Of a stretch of DNA of 64,000 bases, positions 47,352-58,206 are shown in pieces. The position numbers and the translations under genes are program-made. The notes under the pieces are model-generated. The model had not been told where the DNA came from and did not search any database. It was given only the letters and a program-made list of their open reading frames with translations. How positions within the stretch are numbered: position 1 is the stretch's first letter; the number at the start of each line of letters is the position of its first letter. Origin of the DNA: Davidsoniella eucalypti (taxonomy: Eukaryota > Ascomycota > Sordariomycetes > Microascales > Ceratocystidaceae); NCBI GenBank assembly GCA_004009845.1, contig RMBW01000044.1:177662-241661 (forward strand), read 5' to 3'.

Positions 47352-48185
47352 AATAATCTGTTGACGATACTTATTTTTTACTCCTTGCATCATACGCACT
47401 TCATATATACTTATGCGTTTTATTATTGTCTTTTTATCGCATCTTGGTGGTATACAGCCCATTTTTATCATCACATTATACACGTACAGCAGTCGCCGGC
47501 TTCCCTTTTTGTGGGAAGGCTGGATACATTTTCTTTTTGTTTGTAAGCTTTCGTGCTTAAAAATATCTTAACATAGTTACTTCGCTCATTCCCTTTGGGA
47601 GATGCCTTCGAGGTTGGAAGGGATGTCCTCATTTTCATGAGACTCCCAATGTTCTCTGTCTTTTGCACCTTCTACTTTGGGAGGTTGGGTTTGAAATCCC
47701 ATATCAATGGCGTATTTTTTATTTATTTACAATGGCTTTGCTTTAGCAATTTTTGTTATACGGGTGAGATGGACTTGGATCAAAGGTGGTGGAATAGGAA
47801 TCTAGGCGTACGGAAATGCTTTGCTTTTTTATTACTTGTTTTTCTTATTATGCGAACAACATTTGGGACATATTCATCGGCGTCAAAGCATACCCTAAAC
47901 ATATAGGTATTGCATACAATGTTTTTTTTCTGGTTTTTAGTTTTGTTTATTATCACAAATACATAAGAACAAATAAAGTCTCATTAAGCTTAAAAATTAA
48001 CTACAGTGAACTTTGGCTTGCGATGTATCATGGTTAGTAGGCATATGTTGACAGAAGTAGTCGTGCTGAGAAAACTTATTATTAATGTTTTGGATGGTTA
48101 AAAAATGTAATTTTATACAAGTATCCATTGTATACCATTAGAGCCCAACGAGATGTGGGAGAGTAACTCAATATCCATGCGGATT
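47352..48185. other. convergent intergenic interval borealin / TMA22
   Basis: About 830 bases of T-rich sequence between two 3' ends. The hydrophobic frames here come from T-rich composition. No gene seen. Confidence 0.4.
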
Positions 48186-49789
48186 CTAGCCGCTCTTCTT
48201 CTTCTTTTTGTCCTCTACTAGCTCGATATGGTCATGGGGGATATTTTTATAGTTACTATGCAGTAGCTCCTCAATCTCGGGACTGACATCACCTTGAACA
48301 ACAATCTCGTCGGTACCGGCTGCCGTTTTAGTGACAGAAGAGCCGGTAGCAAACTTCTTTCCAAACTCCTTGGCGACTTTCTTGAGGTCTAGACCAAAAG
48401 CTTCAAGACCGGAGACCGAAGTGATAAACTTGTTCTTGTTGCGCGCAATACGCTTGATAGTGACGGTAGATTGCGCGACCTTTTCCGCTTCTTTGGCTTC
48501 TTGCGCTTCGGCCTTTGCGGCCTTCTTTTGGGCGTCCTTTGCAGCGCGCTTTTGGGCCTCGAGGGATAGAGATGAGGTAGCAGCTTCTAGTGCTTCTACA
48601 GAAATTGGGGTTGCGGTAGGGAAAGAAAACCAGAGTTTGGTTTTCCCCGCCTTGGAGTTAGTCGTATGCTACTATCGCTTAGGAAAGAAGAGGAAAGGAA
48701 CTAAGACACACGAAAACAAGGCGAACAAGAGAGAGAGAAGGGGGACGAGGGGATACCAAAGAAAAAGATAGTGAGATAACCAGGGAAATAGCAAACGGAA
48801 AAAATACATAAAATAATGCCCAACTGTCTGATCATTTACTCTTCAACAAAAGCTCTCGGCGATAAATAATTCGAATAAAGCGAATACAACAATCAGGAAA
48901 AGAAACCAGAGCCTACATAATGACCAAAGACTAGATTCTTCTGTTGGGTGGTGTACAAGACGCAGGCTTGGTACTTTCTGTTTTGCAAATGTGCTGCGAG
49001 TGACAACACATTGTAATAAAACCGAATCACATGAATAACAAGTGCAAGGCCAACAAGAAGATGCAAAGGAAGGAATGGTGTGCCGCCAGCACGCATCGAG
49101 AAACCAAACATCTCCAACAAAGGATGATGATCAAGGTGTAGGTGGGAGGGTGAAAACAGCAAAGTTACAAAAGTACTTACCAGGCGACCACAGCTTGGCG
49201 TATAGCTCGGGGTTGTTTACTTCAAGCCATTCCTGGCACTTTTTCACACGGCCACCGTACTCGCAGTACTATAGTGTGAAGTACACGGGTTAGCTTCGAT
49301 CAATACGCGTCAGTCATGGAGGCGTGTGCAGAAGATGTTGAGATGCTGGAGAATCGTTGGATAAGATCGAGGGGGCTCTATATGCAAATGGAGCTACCCG
49401 AGCAGCGGCGCGGTCACCAGAGAACAACGAGCATAACAGTGCCCATGGTAGCCTAGCGTCCATTGTTGTCCTGTTGATGTGCTGGCTTGCTTGTTGCTCT
49501 AGAGGGGCGTGAGTGTTATACTATTGATAGGAGTGTGACTTCCAGAGGGAAAAAAGTATGCTAGCGAAGGAGAGGAGTGAAGTGTGTGAAATCGAGAAGA
49601 TGTAAGAACGAACCTCAGAAGGAAGGGTGCAGACTACATGATAGTGAAAAGATACTGTTAGCTTGGGCTCCGAATCATATAATAATAATTGTAGCTATGA
49701 AGCTGACGATAAAAAGAAAACATCATACCGCCGCAGTAGGTGACAGTAAGGCCGCGTAGCTCGGGGGGGATCTCGTCGACTTCGGCCAT
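48186..49789 (-). CDS. TMA22: Translation machinery-associated protein Tma22 (DENR homologue), with a 20-nt micro-exon
   Basis: Four exons: 49789-49729, 49633-49614 (20 nt), 49268-49181 and 48595-48186; 192 residues. The joins read MAEVDEIPPELRGLTVTYCG, VCTLPSE, YCEYGGRVKKCQEWLEVNNP, and then SPEALEAATSSLSLEAQKRA. The conserved CG-VC-LP-EYCEYG motif of DENR demands the micro-exon. The C-terminal SUI1/eIF1-like domain is TVTIKRIARNKNKFITSVSG, FGLDLKKVAKEFGKKFATGS and DEIVVQGDV. It works with Tma20/MCT-1 in recycling 40S subunits and reinitiation. Introns 2 and 3 are long for this genome (345 and 585 nt), and the micro-exon donor is GTTCGT, an uncommon variant. Confidence 0.88.
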
Positions 49790-52157
49790 TGCTATGACGT
49801 TTTTGGTTTTTTTTTTGGCGGGGATATTGATAATGGAGGGGTACGCGATATCAAAGCTATAGTGAGAACTCGAAGTCTGAGTCTCAGCTGTAAAAAAAAA
49901 TATCTTAGCAATATTTAATTGATGATTGCCGATGATACGTGATTGCCGATCTTTGTGAAGGTTTAGAATAATAGCAATCGACAATGAGAAAAAAACCCGA
50001 GCAACGTCGTTTATGTAAGCACTTTTGCAAGTCAGCCTGTCGCACAAGAAATAGAGGGATGGATAACAAGATTTGCGACAAGATGGATGGTAAAGGAAGC
50101 TTCGACCAGGCCTTGAATTGACTTTGGCGGGGCTCGCTGCGCTAGAATGCTAGAAATAGTGGTCGGTGAAGTAGTAAGGCTGTGGCGGCAAAATTTAGGC
50201 CCAGTAAGTCAGTAAGTGGCAAGTGGAACGCAGGCAAAAAAATGGGCCAACAAGCGAGCCGAGCAAAAAACAGCTGCTGGCGAGGCTGTCAGGCAAGCTT
50301 GTAGTAGGGGGCGCTATTGTTGCTGCTGCCACTTTACTTTGTCTTGCTAGATTCGTGTTACAAGACTAGGAAATCTTAGTTTGAGGTGAGATACTCCGGC
50401 AATCACAACGACAACTGATGAGTTGCTACGGCGAAGCCATTTTTCTCACGATTGTTTATCTGCATTCTCTAGCTTTGACAGCCAATTTTTTTAATACCTG
50501 TATGGCATGAAGCCTCTGATCAAAAGACAAGTAGCCTTGTGGTTATACAAGCGACTCTTGTGAGCATGCACATGCCGCAAATGACATATATATGTGTTTA
50601 TGCACATTGGGCTAGGTTGTATCATAGCAGAAGTGTACGTGCGATGTGTATTGGGCTAGTTGACTGAATACCTATCGCAGATACATATCTGTACATTACT
50701 TACCACAAGAACTTTATAGAATGAGAAAATATGAGTCTTTGCTTGATAAGAACACCCGAGATGTAGGTATCTATCACCAACACCCGGGCATAAAGAGATT
50801 AGATCCGAGAGTGTGATAGAAAGCTAATAGAGAGTTAAAGAGAGAATACTGAGGAACAAAAGGCAAAATAAGCAATCTGACCAGCTTTGCATAGCTGCTG
50901 ATAGGTTAGTATTGGCCTGCCCGGAGTCACCAAACAAAGATCACGCCTACACACTCAGTCATCAATTCGCCCATACAGCCGTCTGGCCATTTGAGAGTTG
51001 CTTTTTGTGGCCATGTACTTTGTGGTGTGGCCGCTGAGGGGTTCCGGGAATAGCCTGGATGTGAGAGAAACTCTGGGAAAACAACGACGCAGCAAATCAA
51101 AGAGTGCAACCGACCCTCCACGACGTACTGCTGCCCAACTATACTGCATGCTACAGTGCACGTCAATAACAGTAGAGTGATTCTAGAGCAGTCGTCTTCC
51201 CCTATCGACCGGTTCTTTATGCCGGGTCTGTCCCATAGACATGCCGTCGCTTTCAAGGCCACAACCACTGACTGACCCGGAGCTGCCCATATATCGCAAG
51301 GCAAACCGCCGGGACAAGAAGAGAAGAGCATGGAACTCACATCTCGCTGCGTTTGAACTGGCTGGTGGGCCTCGTAGTTGCGCCCAGCCGGTTGCTTTAG
51401 ATACAGCCATACACCTATTTGAGAGACGGTGGCGTTCCGCGTGAGCTGTAGATGTGCAGGAAACCGCGCGTGTCCTACCTATTCAAACGGCTGTATACAT
51501 ACACGAGAGATATATATCAAATGTACAATCAATGTACATGGAACCCATTGGCTAGAACAAACAAAACCGCGTTAGATATCAGAAAAAGACCAATCGAGAC
51601 TGTCGGGTAAGCTGGACCATTACCAAAGTACAGAATGCGGCCGTTTGATTGGGCGAAATCAAGCAGTCACATAGTAATACCCTCAAACGGAAACAACAAG
51701 GACAACAGCCACCAAATCATGGCTGCGTAAGAAAGGCTGCTTCCCGTTTGGGACGAATATAGCAATAGCCTCGAATAGTGTGGGCAGTTTGCAATATTTC
51801 TCTTCTTTCATATAATGAGCTAAAGCCACCAACGTCTTTTCCCATCTTCTATTTCCTTTCCCACCATCACCGTCAATTTATTAACTAATCCTTCTTACAA
51901 TTTTCTACCATTCTACCATCCTATTGTTCTAGCATCAAGTTCCAGTTTTGCTGTATCTTCCCTTTTTAGATTTTAGTGTACATTCTTACCATTCAGTGCC
52001 TCTTGGTTTCCCTTGCCTTTCATTGCTTTATTTAGTCATATTTAGCCTTGTTCTTTGTTTCATTGATACCGATCCTCCTAGCCTGATAACTCCCTTCCCT
52101 ACTCGACCTTTTTTAACAGCTTCTCTTCTTCTCCAAGCTCTCCATTCTGCCATTACC
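49790..52157. other. gene-poor divergent interval TMA22 / pyroglutamyl-peptidase-like gene
   Basis: About 2.4 kb. The longest frame (50927-51340, minus, 137 codons) has no recognisable motif and is overlapped by other frames. A CT-rich leader (about 51800-52150) precedes the next gene. No RNA gene was recognised. Confidence 0.4.
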
Positions 52158-53341
52158 ATGACTGATTCTCGTCAAGAATACCCGGTCCTTGACCGCCCAA
52201 AGGAGTACACTGTTCTGGTGACTGGGTTTGCCCTAAGTAGCCAAACCAACCCATTATTAAACAGACCATACCTCCCCTTCCACAGTCTTCTTACGTATGC
52301 ATGTATGCAGCCCTACTCGGGTATTCCCAAAAGCCCGGCATGGGAGATCGTAGACTTGTTGCCTGAATATCTGCCTATCGAGGAAGACAGTAAGCGCGAT
52401 CCAACATCACCGCGAGTTCGCATTGTTGTAGACCAACAACCCATTCCTGCGGATTACGGCATGATTCGCAAGATGGTCCCTAAATACTGGGACGAAAAGT
52501 ATCGTGGCGAGCACTATGACTTCGTCTTACATCTAGGTGTGGGTGGCGGGGAGATCGTGTACAAACTAGAGAAGACCGCCTATCGCGACGGTTACTACAT
52601 GAGAGATTGTTTGGGCGACCTTGCATACCAGGGGCCCGATTTCAAGGACTGGGGCTGGAAAAACAAGCTACAAGTAGTCAGCACCGCTATCGACGTTGAC
52701 GATGTTGTTGAACGCTGGAAGGAATACTGCCCGGTATGTATTTGTATACTACTACGAAGCCGCAATACTCGCGATAAGATTGTTACTAAAACATTTGTGA
52801 TACACAGAGACACATAAGATGTAAGGCATCTCATGAGCCGGGGTATTACCTGAGCGAATATATATACTACTGCAGTCTTGCTAGACTAATTGAGTTGAAG
52901 CAAGAGAGACGCGCCGTTTTCCTCAACGTCCCAGATACTTGCAATGCTCGTTCCATCGAGGTTGGCCTTCAGGTCTGCCTCGGCCTCATCAGAGCTCTGG
53001 CCGAGAACCGCTGGGCCATGGAGAAGGAAGTCGAGCGTAGAGATATGCTGCAAGAGCTACAGATACTACAACAGGATCAGGAAGGCCAGGTTGAGGGAGG
53101 AGAAGCCCACTCTCCAGTTCAAACTGAACTACTAGCTGCCATTCAGGCCTTAGAGAACTCCGACACCCCCTCATCACCTGATGGCCACGAGACTCTTTTT
53201 GCTGGATCAGCCCAAGTCGACGTTGACCAAGACATTGACATGGAGTTTGAGACTGGTGGTGTAGGTTTTAATGACGCCTTCCAAGCCCTATCTACACCCC
53301 ATGCTGCCGATCAAAGACAGCTTGTTGCTGCTGATGTATAG
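52158..53341 (+). CDS. Pyroglutamyl-peptidase I-like protein (peptidase C15), catalytic residues replaced
   Basis: Exons 52158-52733 and 52808-53341 (intron GTATGT...CACAG), 369 residues. Family motifs are YTVLVTGFA near the N-terminus, SPAWEIVDLLPEYLP, RIVVDQQPIPADYG, YDFVLHLGVGGG and YKLEKTAYRDGY (Glu138, the likely catalytic acid). Exon 2 has SHEPGYYLSEYIYYCSLARL and RRAVFLNVPD. In active family members the first reads GRYLC and the second HVP, so the nucleophile Cys is Ser208 and the His is Asn232 here. I infer a pseudoenzyme. Between VTGFA and PYSGIPKSPAWEIV there are about 23 extra residues, about 69 in-frame nt, which might be an unrecognised intron, but no canonical donor/acceptor pair restores the frame there. 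The C-terminal 110 residues are an acidic extension. Confidence 0.82.
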
Positions 53342-53904
53342 GTGCTTAGCTATAAGAGCTCCTCTCTAAGCAAGGGCCGAAGGGTAATGTATTCCGATAC
53401 CGCCTAGTATTAAACTAGCTGCTAATGTGGTCATAATAGAAATCTTCTAATTGGCTTTTGCTATCATGTCCTAGAAGTTGCGGTGAACGCTTCATGGCTT
53501 AACATACATACTACCGGCCGCTTTGTCTCTCATCCCTTCTACGCTAGTCACCGACTTTGTTCGTTCGATAACGCTTCTTGATATCATCTTTTCTCTTCTT
53601 TCTATTGTCTTTATTTCTTACTATTTTTTGTTTACTGTGCATTATTTTCGTCGATGCATTTATTTCTTTTTCAGATAATATTATTACTTTTTTTTTTTTC
53701 GGGGGGATATATTAAGGGTGGTTGTGCCCCTTCGATAAAGTTTTCTATCTCCAATCATCAGAGTTGCCCTTTACATTCTACATATGCGGATCCCTACTAC
53801 TTCACTTGATTATCATTTTCTTTAGATTGCCTCATTGGTACACTAAAACAAAGTTTCCACCACTTATCTTGATATTTTTCTTTTCACTTTGTGCCAACCT
53901 GATC
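53342..53904. other. intergenic with a T-rich tract
   Basis: About 560 bases. A long T-run ends near 53700 and is followed by GGGGGG. No gene recognised. Confidence 0.35.
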
Positions 53905-54189
53905 ATGGAACAACCAGAGGTCGTGGCACTCGACCTCGATAGCCTGGAGGCAAACCTCTCGTCTATTGTTCGGAATGCCTGCTTTCTTACGCCCATAGTC
54001 TACATAGTATTGAACTCTCTGTCATACTTCAACTCGGTTCCTGTCATTCTATACTACTACTATTCTATGTACGTCATCGGTGTCAACCTCGGCGTCCTTG
54101 CATTGACAGTTTACATCGTGGCCGCTTTCATCCGCCTTTGCAGTGCGTTGCGTGTAGGCGACGAACCGGTAGATGACGACTGCCCCTAA
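53905..54189 (+). CDS. Possible small two-helix membrane protein
   Basis: 94 codons starting MEQPEVVALDLDSLEAN, with two hydrophobic stretches (about residues 26-45 and 57-78), a Tyr-rich turn between them (ILYYYYSMY) and an acidic end (VGDEPVDDDCP). The frame is also open upstream, but there it is T-rich and hydrophobic by composition, so I chose this ATG. No family recognised and no intron seen. It could be a real small membrane protein or a chance frame. Confidence 0.35.
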   Translation: MEQPEVVALDLDSLEANLSSIVRNACFLTPIVYIVLNSLSYFNSVPVILYYYYSMYVIGVNLGVLALTVYIVAAFIRLCSALRVGDEPVDDDCP

Positions 54190-55151
54190 GTTCGACACGG
54201 GCTGCAACTACGTCATTTGGCGCCAAGCTCGACCTATCTGATACGTCTGGTCATGGCTCTAGAATGCAGAAAACAGCAACAATATGCTGCTATGTGGCAT
54301 TCGTTATTGGTTGTTGAGGAGGGGGTATTGCCCTAAGCCTGTCTCGCTGTGGGTTAGGGACAATTTTTTGATATATCTTGCCTCCCGTGGTTGTCTATTC
54401 GATTCTCTTGTTGACTGGCTTTCACGTGCTCTCGTGGCTGTCGCCAATCACTATTACGTTGCCCTCGATTGATGACCGGTTTTTATGACTTTTGCTATCT
54501 TTATTTCCTTGGACCGAAATCTTTTACTATATTCTTAACGAAAACGGGTGATGTATCTATTGCATTACATGACTAAATAAAAATTACTTGTTGCGTACTT
54601 TGCATATTATTTATCGTGACTAGTGATTTTATATGACATGTAACTGACCAACACCTGTGCATACAGTACTGTATGACAGTAGAGTCAAGGGACCCTGTAG
54701 TACTGGGATCTGCCCCGGATAATAATACAGTGGTAACTAGTGGTTATTTGGATACTACTGCTTGTTGTACTAATAAAGTAACGCAACGTTGAGTGACACT
54801 ACTAACACGAGGTTTTGACAGATGCATTTGGCAGATTTCACGGCCTTGCTCTGATTCATTGGAAGATAGATCAAGAACTGGTCGCCGATTCAGATGTTGA
54901 TTACGATCCATCTACTATGTTTGTTTCGCCGGGCTTAATCTAGCCGTTTAATGGGCATGATATATTACGGGTAGTGGGTTTAAACGCCTAGGGTAGTCTT
55001 CTTAGCGCCTATATAAAGCGCTAGAAGTTGCACTATATTGGTATTTCCAAGCAAACAAGGCTTGTTTAATTTTTTTTTCTTTTTCTCTTTTTTCGCAATT
55101 TCTCTGTTTGTTCAACTACCAACAAAACAATCAACTCACTAAAATCTCACG
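54190..55151. other. intergenic with TATA box near its right end
   Basis: About 960 bases. A 62-codon frame at 54284-54472 has no support. The right end has a core promoter and a CT-rich leader for the small CxxC protein exon at 55152. Confidence 0.4.
55010..55017 (+). promoter_or_regulatory. TATA box upstream of the CxxC protein first exon
   Basis: TATATAAA in GC-richer context, 135 nt upstream of the ATG at 55152. A CT-rich block (about 55060-55110) and an ACAAAACAATCAACTCACT leader follow, a typical strong fungal promoter layout. Confidence 0.55.
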
Positions 55152-58100
55152 ATGTGCAAGAAAGCTACCTGCAACACCTGCAGTAAGTTTATTCATTTTC
55201 ATTTCCCTTACCTATTCTCAATCTCGCTAGACATTCGAGTCCAATGAATAGCATTTTCTTCTCTAGGATATGGAATCAAACACAAATGCATTTTCCATCT
55301 ATCTTTGTTTCTTTGGTTCGTGTGACTTATCTGTGCTGCTTTTCTACGCTTTTTACCCCTCACTTTTCAATATCTACCTAGGTCATTCTCTGTCAATCAG
55401 CGTTTTTTTTGTTTCCGAGATGCCGCTAAATAACCCTCCTCTTCCAGCCCCCCCACCGAAAAATATAAGCAGTTGCGTCTTCTGTATCTTTTGGCTGCGG
55501 CCCACTGAGGCCTAGACCGTCAGACAGTTGAAACAATGCACATTGATCAATCCCACGGACAAATATGCAAATCACTAGTCCGGCGGAAACCTCTCTATCA
55601 ATTCGTGTCTTGTGATTCCCCAGCTCTATCTATTACCTACTCTATTTCCACCGCCTCCTCGCTGAAGAGAGAAGTCTCTTTTATCTTGTCTCTAGGCTAG
55701 ATGTGTTGTGGTATGGTCTAGATGGACTATGGCTCACTGCGCTGGCTATTGTCGAACATGCATGAAAAGAGGACAGACACGAGGCTGCTACACAAAGAGC
55801 GAATCACAGTAGTAGGACTACTACAAGTTCTCAATGCAACGCGAACGCGAGCAAAGCTGGACCTTTCTGATAAGCATCGGGGTCTCATGTGGCCCACTTT
55901 ATGAGCATTGCAGCCGGTCCAGCTATCATCCGACGGGGAAACATGATATCGTGTCTTCCGATCATTTGTCGTCTATCCTAACGTATGCAGCACTGCGCCA
56001 TTGTTGGCGTCAGCTGCTCAGGTGGGATATCATAACACGATGGCATGGAGTATTGTCAGTGATGTGGAGAAGGGAAGCTGAAAGAAGACGGTAGAAGATG
56101 GGAGCATACAGATACAGATATGAAATAAGTCATTTCATTTTCTGGACTACCATGCAAGGTGAACGGTCCCAGACAAGTGACCTATCACGTACTTGTATCA
56201 GCTCAAGTTGGGATCCTTGGACAAGTGTCTATGTGCTATCAGCGCTGTTCGTATCTCAAGTTTCCACTTAGTATCCGCTCGACAGATACATATCACCGCT
56301 ATCTATACGCTCTGTTTATCTCACATCATTTCTAGCCATAGTCGACTACATGTACAGATATGCTGTACTTGCTCAACTTTCTGTGCTGGATACCACTATA
56401 CACGGTTCATATGCGTAGCCAAAGTAACCCATCGCTTAGTTGGTCGCATTGCCATGACCCGGGCTTCTATCCGTTTCTACGGCTGCTTACCATTGTCCTG
56501 AAATTAGCTTGGCTTCAATATTGCCTATTTTGAATAGGCTGACGGCATCTGAGTTATCGAGTTTGATCTCTTTGCTTATTGTAAAGACAACGATGAGTTG
56601 ACACTGTGCATATGAGGCCTTTTCTAGAGCATACCTTTGTTCTCTCTCTCTCCTTCTGATTTCTAAGCGACCCTGCATGTCTGAATTTGGCTTTATTTCC
56701 TTTCTCCTCAGTCAGTACCACTATGTTATATCTGTATCATGGGTACTCTACCACCACCATTCGTTACTTTATTCGTGGTAGCGGTCACAGAGGCGAGACA
56801 CGGCTTATTCAGCAGTGCACACCTTGAGAGCGGACGGTAAGCCTTCTCAAGGAGTTAAACGCCTACATTGCTAACTAAGCCTTGAGTTTGCTTAGCGGCG
56901 CCGGCCTAGACATGATAGGCGCCTACTATGTGAGATAAATGCACTTGATTAGTTGATGGTAAAAGTACAGTACATGCGCTAGTGCTCTTGTTGGTGCTGC
57001 ATATTATAGCTATTGTAGCTGATTGATATGCAGTGTGTTTACTCCTTGTATGCTTCTTGGTGTTCAGCTGTTTATGCCTAACGGCGCTTTATCAAGCCAA
57101 GCCAAGCACGTGAAGCAATCAGCTACACAAGGATACTTCGAATCGGAGAAATAAAAGAGACCCAAATCTCTGTACATCACAAATCACAGACATCAAAAGG
57201 AAAATAAAACAGAAGGATGTCATGTTCTACAAGTAAGCAGCTTTTATTTTTTTTGGCGCAGCGTTAGTAGAGACAATGTTTCTCAAATTCGGAAGATACT
57301 TTTTTCTTTTTCTTGGACTTTGGAGTCACGCCGATGGTGTTCTAACTCGGTCCATCTCAGTTACGTTGCTTTGTCTTGTTGTCTTGTCTCGCTATCCTAT
57401 AGATATAAGCTCTGTAGCTATGCATGCGGCACCCTACAAGCGGTATCGCAGTTGCAGTACTGCTAGTAGTACGGCCAGTAGTGCTATCGGGGTATCGGCT
57501 CTACTGATATGTATCCGAAGTCTTCATTTTGCCTTCTCGCATGTTACATAGAACTCACCCCTCGTCTCCCCCTCATCGGGTCAGGAATTGATTCTAGGGC
57601 TATTCTTGAGAGAGCAAAGACAAACTAAGACAAGGTTTCCCCAGACCTTTGTTCTTTGCTGCCTACTGCCTGCTGCAACCAGTCTTGCCGTTGCTTTGTC
57701 GATGTTCAGTTCGACTCCCCCCAAAAAGCCCAAAAAGCCGTCAATATAGGAAAAGTTTCTTGTAGTACTTTGTTTTTGGTCGTTCCACATCTCTTCATTC
57801 TCTAGCGGAAAGTTCAGTTAGTCTCAAGCTAGCCTCCGACTAAAGAATACAGACTCCCTTCAGGCCCTGCGATCTCTTTATGTCATACATGCTCTACACA
57901 TAACCCCATCAAAAAATGGGAGCGGAAAGCAAGACAGGGAGTAATTCCCCAAGTTTTAGCATACCGTTTCCCTTTCCTGTATCCCAGACAGTGATCGTCA
58001 TGTACCATACAAACACAATTTTTTGTTCCTCTTCTTACTCATCCTCCGGTGATCTAGATAAGACGGCTTGGTGGGGCTGCGGCGCCCATGTCGTGGCCGT

Positions 58101-58206
58101 GATGGGCCAGGTTCCTGTGGACGAACGCTGTACCTGTGAGCCTGGCTTTACGGCATCTGATGGGGAGACGTACCCGCCCATGGCCAAGAACCCGCCTATG
58201 TTCTAA
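55152..58206 (+). CDS. Small conserved CxxC/WWGCG fungal protein, exons far apart
   Basis: Exon 1 55152-55182 encodes MCKKATCNTC and ends with one base before GTAAGT. The only matching second exon I find is 58058-58206, which starts (A)AT AAG and reads NKTAWWGCGAHVVAVMGQVP, then RCTCEP...YPPMAKNPPMF. Joined they give 59 residues with no frame break. The order (CK-TC-TC-K--WWGCG-H---VM-QVP---RCTCEP--YPP) is that of a small cysteine-rich family found widely in ascomycetes, probably metal binding, function unknown. The implied intron is 2875 nt, extraordinary for this genome. A second short candidate first exon (57217-57232, MSCST) is also in phase with exon 2. Confidence 0.6.
55183..58057. other. 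2.9-kb interval between the two halves of the CxxC protein gene
   Basis: No recognisable gene or complete mobile element. Frames stay below about 105 codons. The right part has its own promoter-like stretch (about 57130-57216, AATAAAAGAG) before the MSCST mini-exon. This may be a giant intron, an insertion, or DNA between a dead and a live copy. Confidence 0.35.
57217..57232 (+). other. alternative first exon candidate for the CxxC protein
   Basis: ATG TCA TGT TCT ACA A followed by GTAAGC. It ends in the same phase as the 55152 exon, so splicing to 58058 would give MSCSTNKTAWWGCG. An A-rich leader (AAAAGGAAAATAAAAC) lies before it. Short and unproven. Confidence 0.3.

Noticed and set aside
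50927..51340. 137-codon minus-strand frame
   Set aside because: No motif, mixed composition, overlapping frames on both strands and no promoter or splice context.
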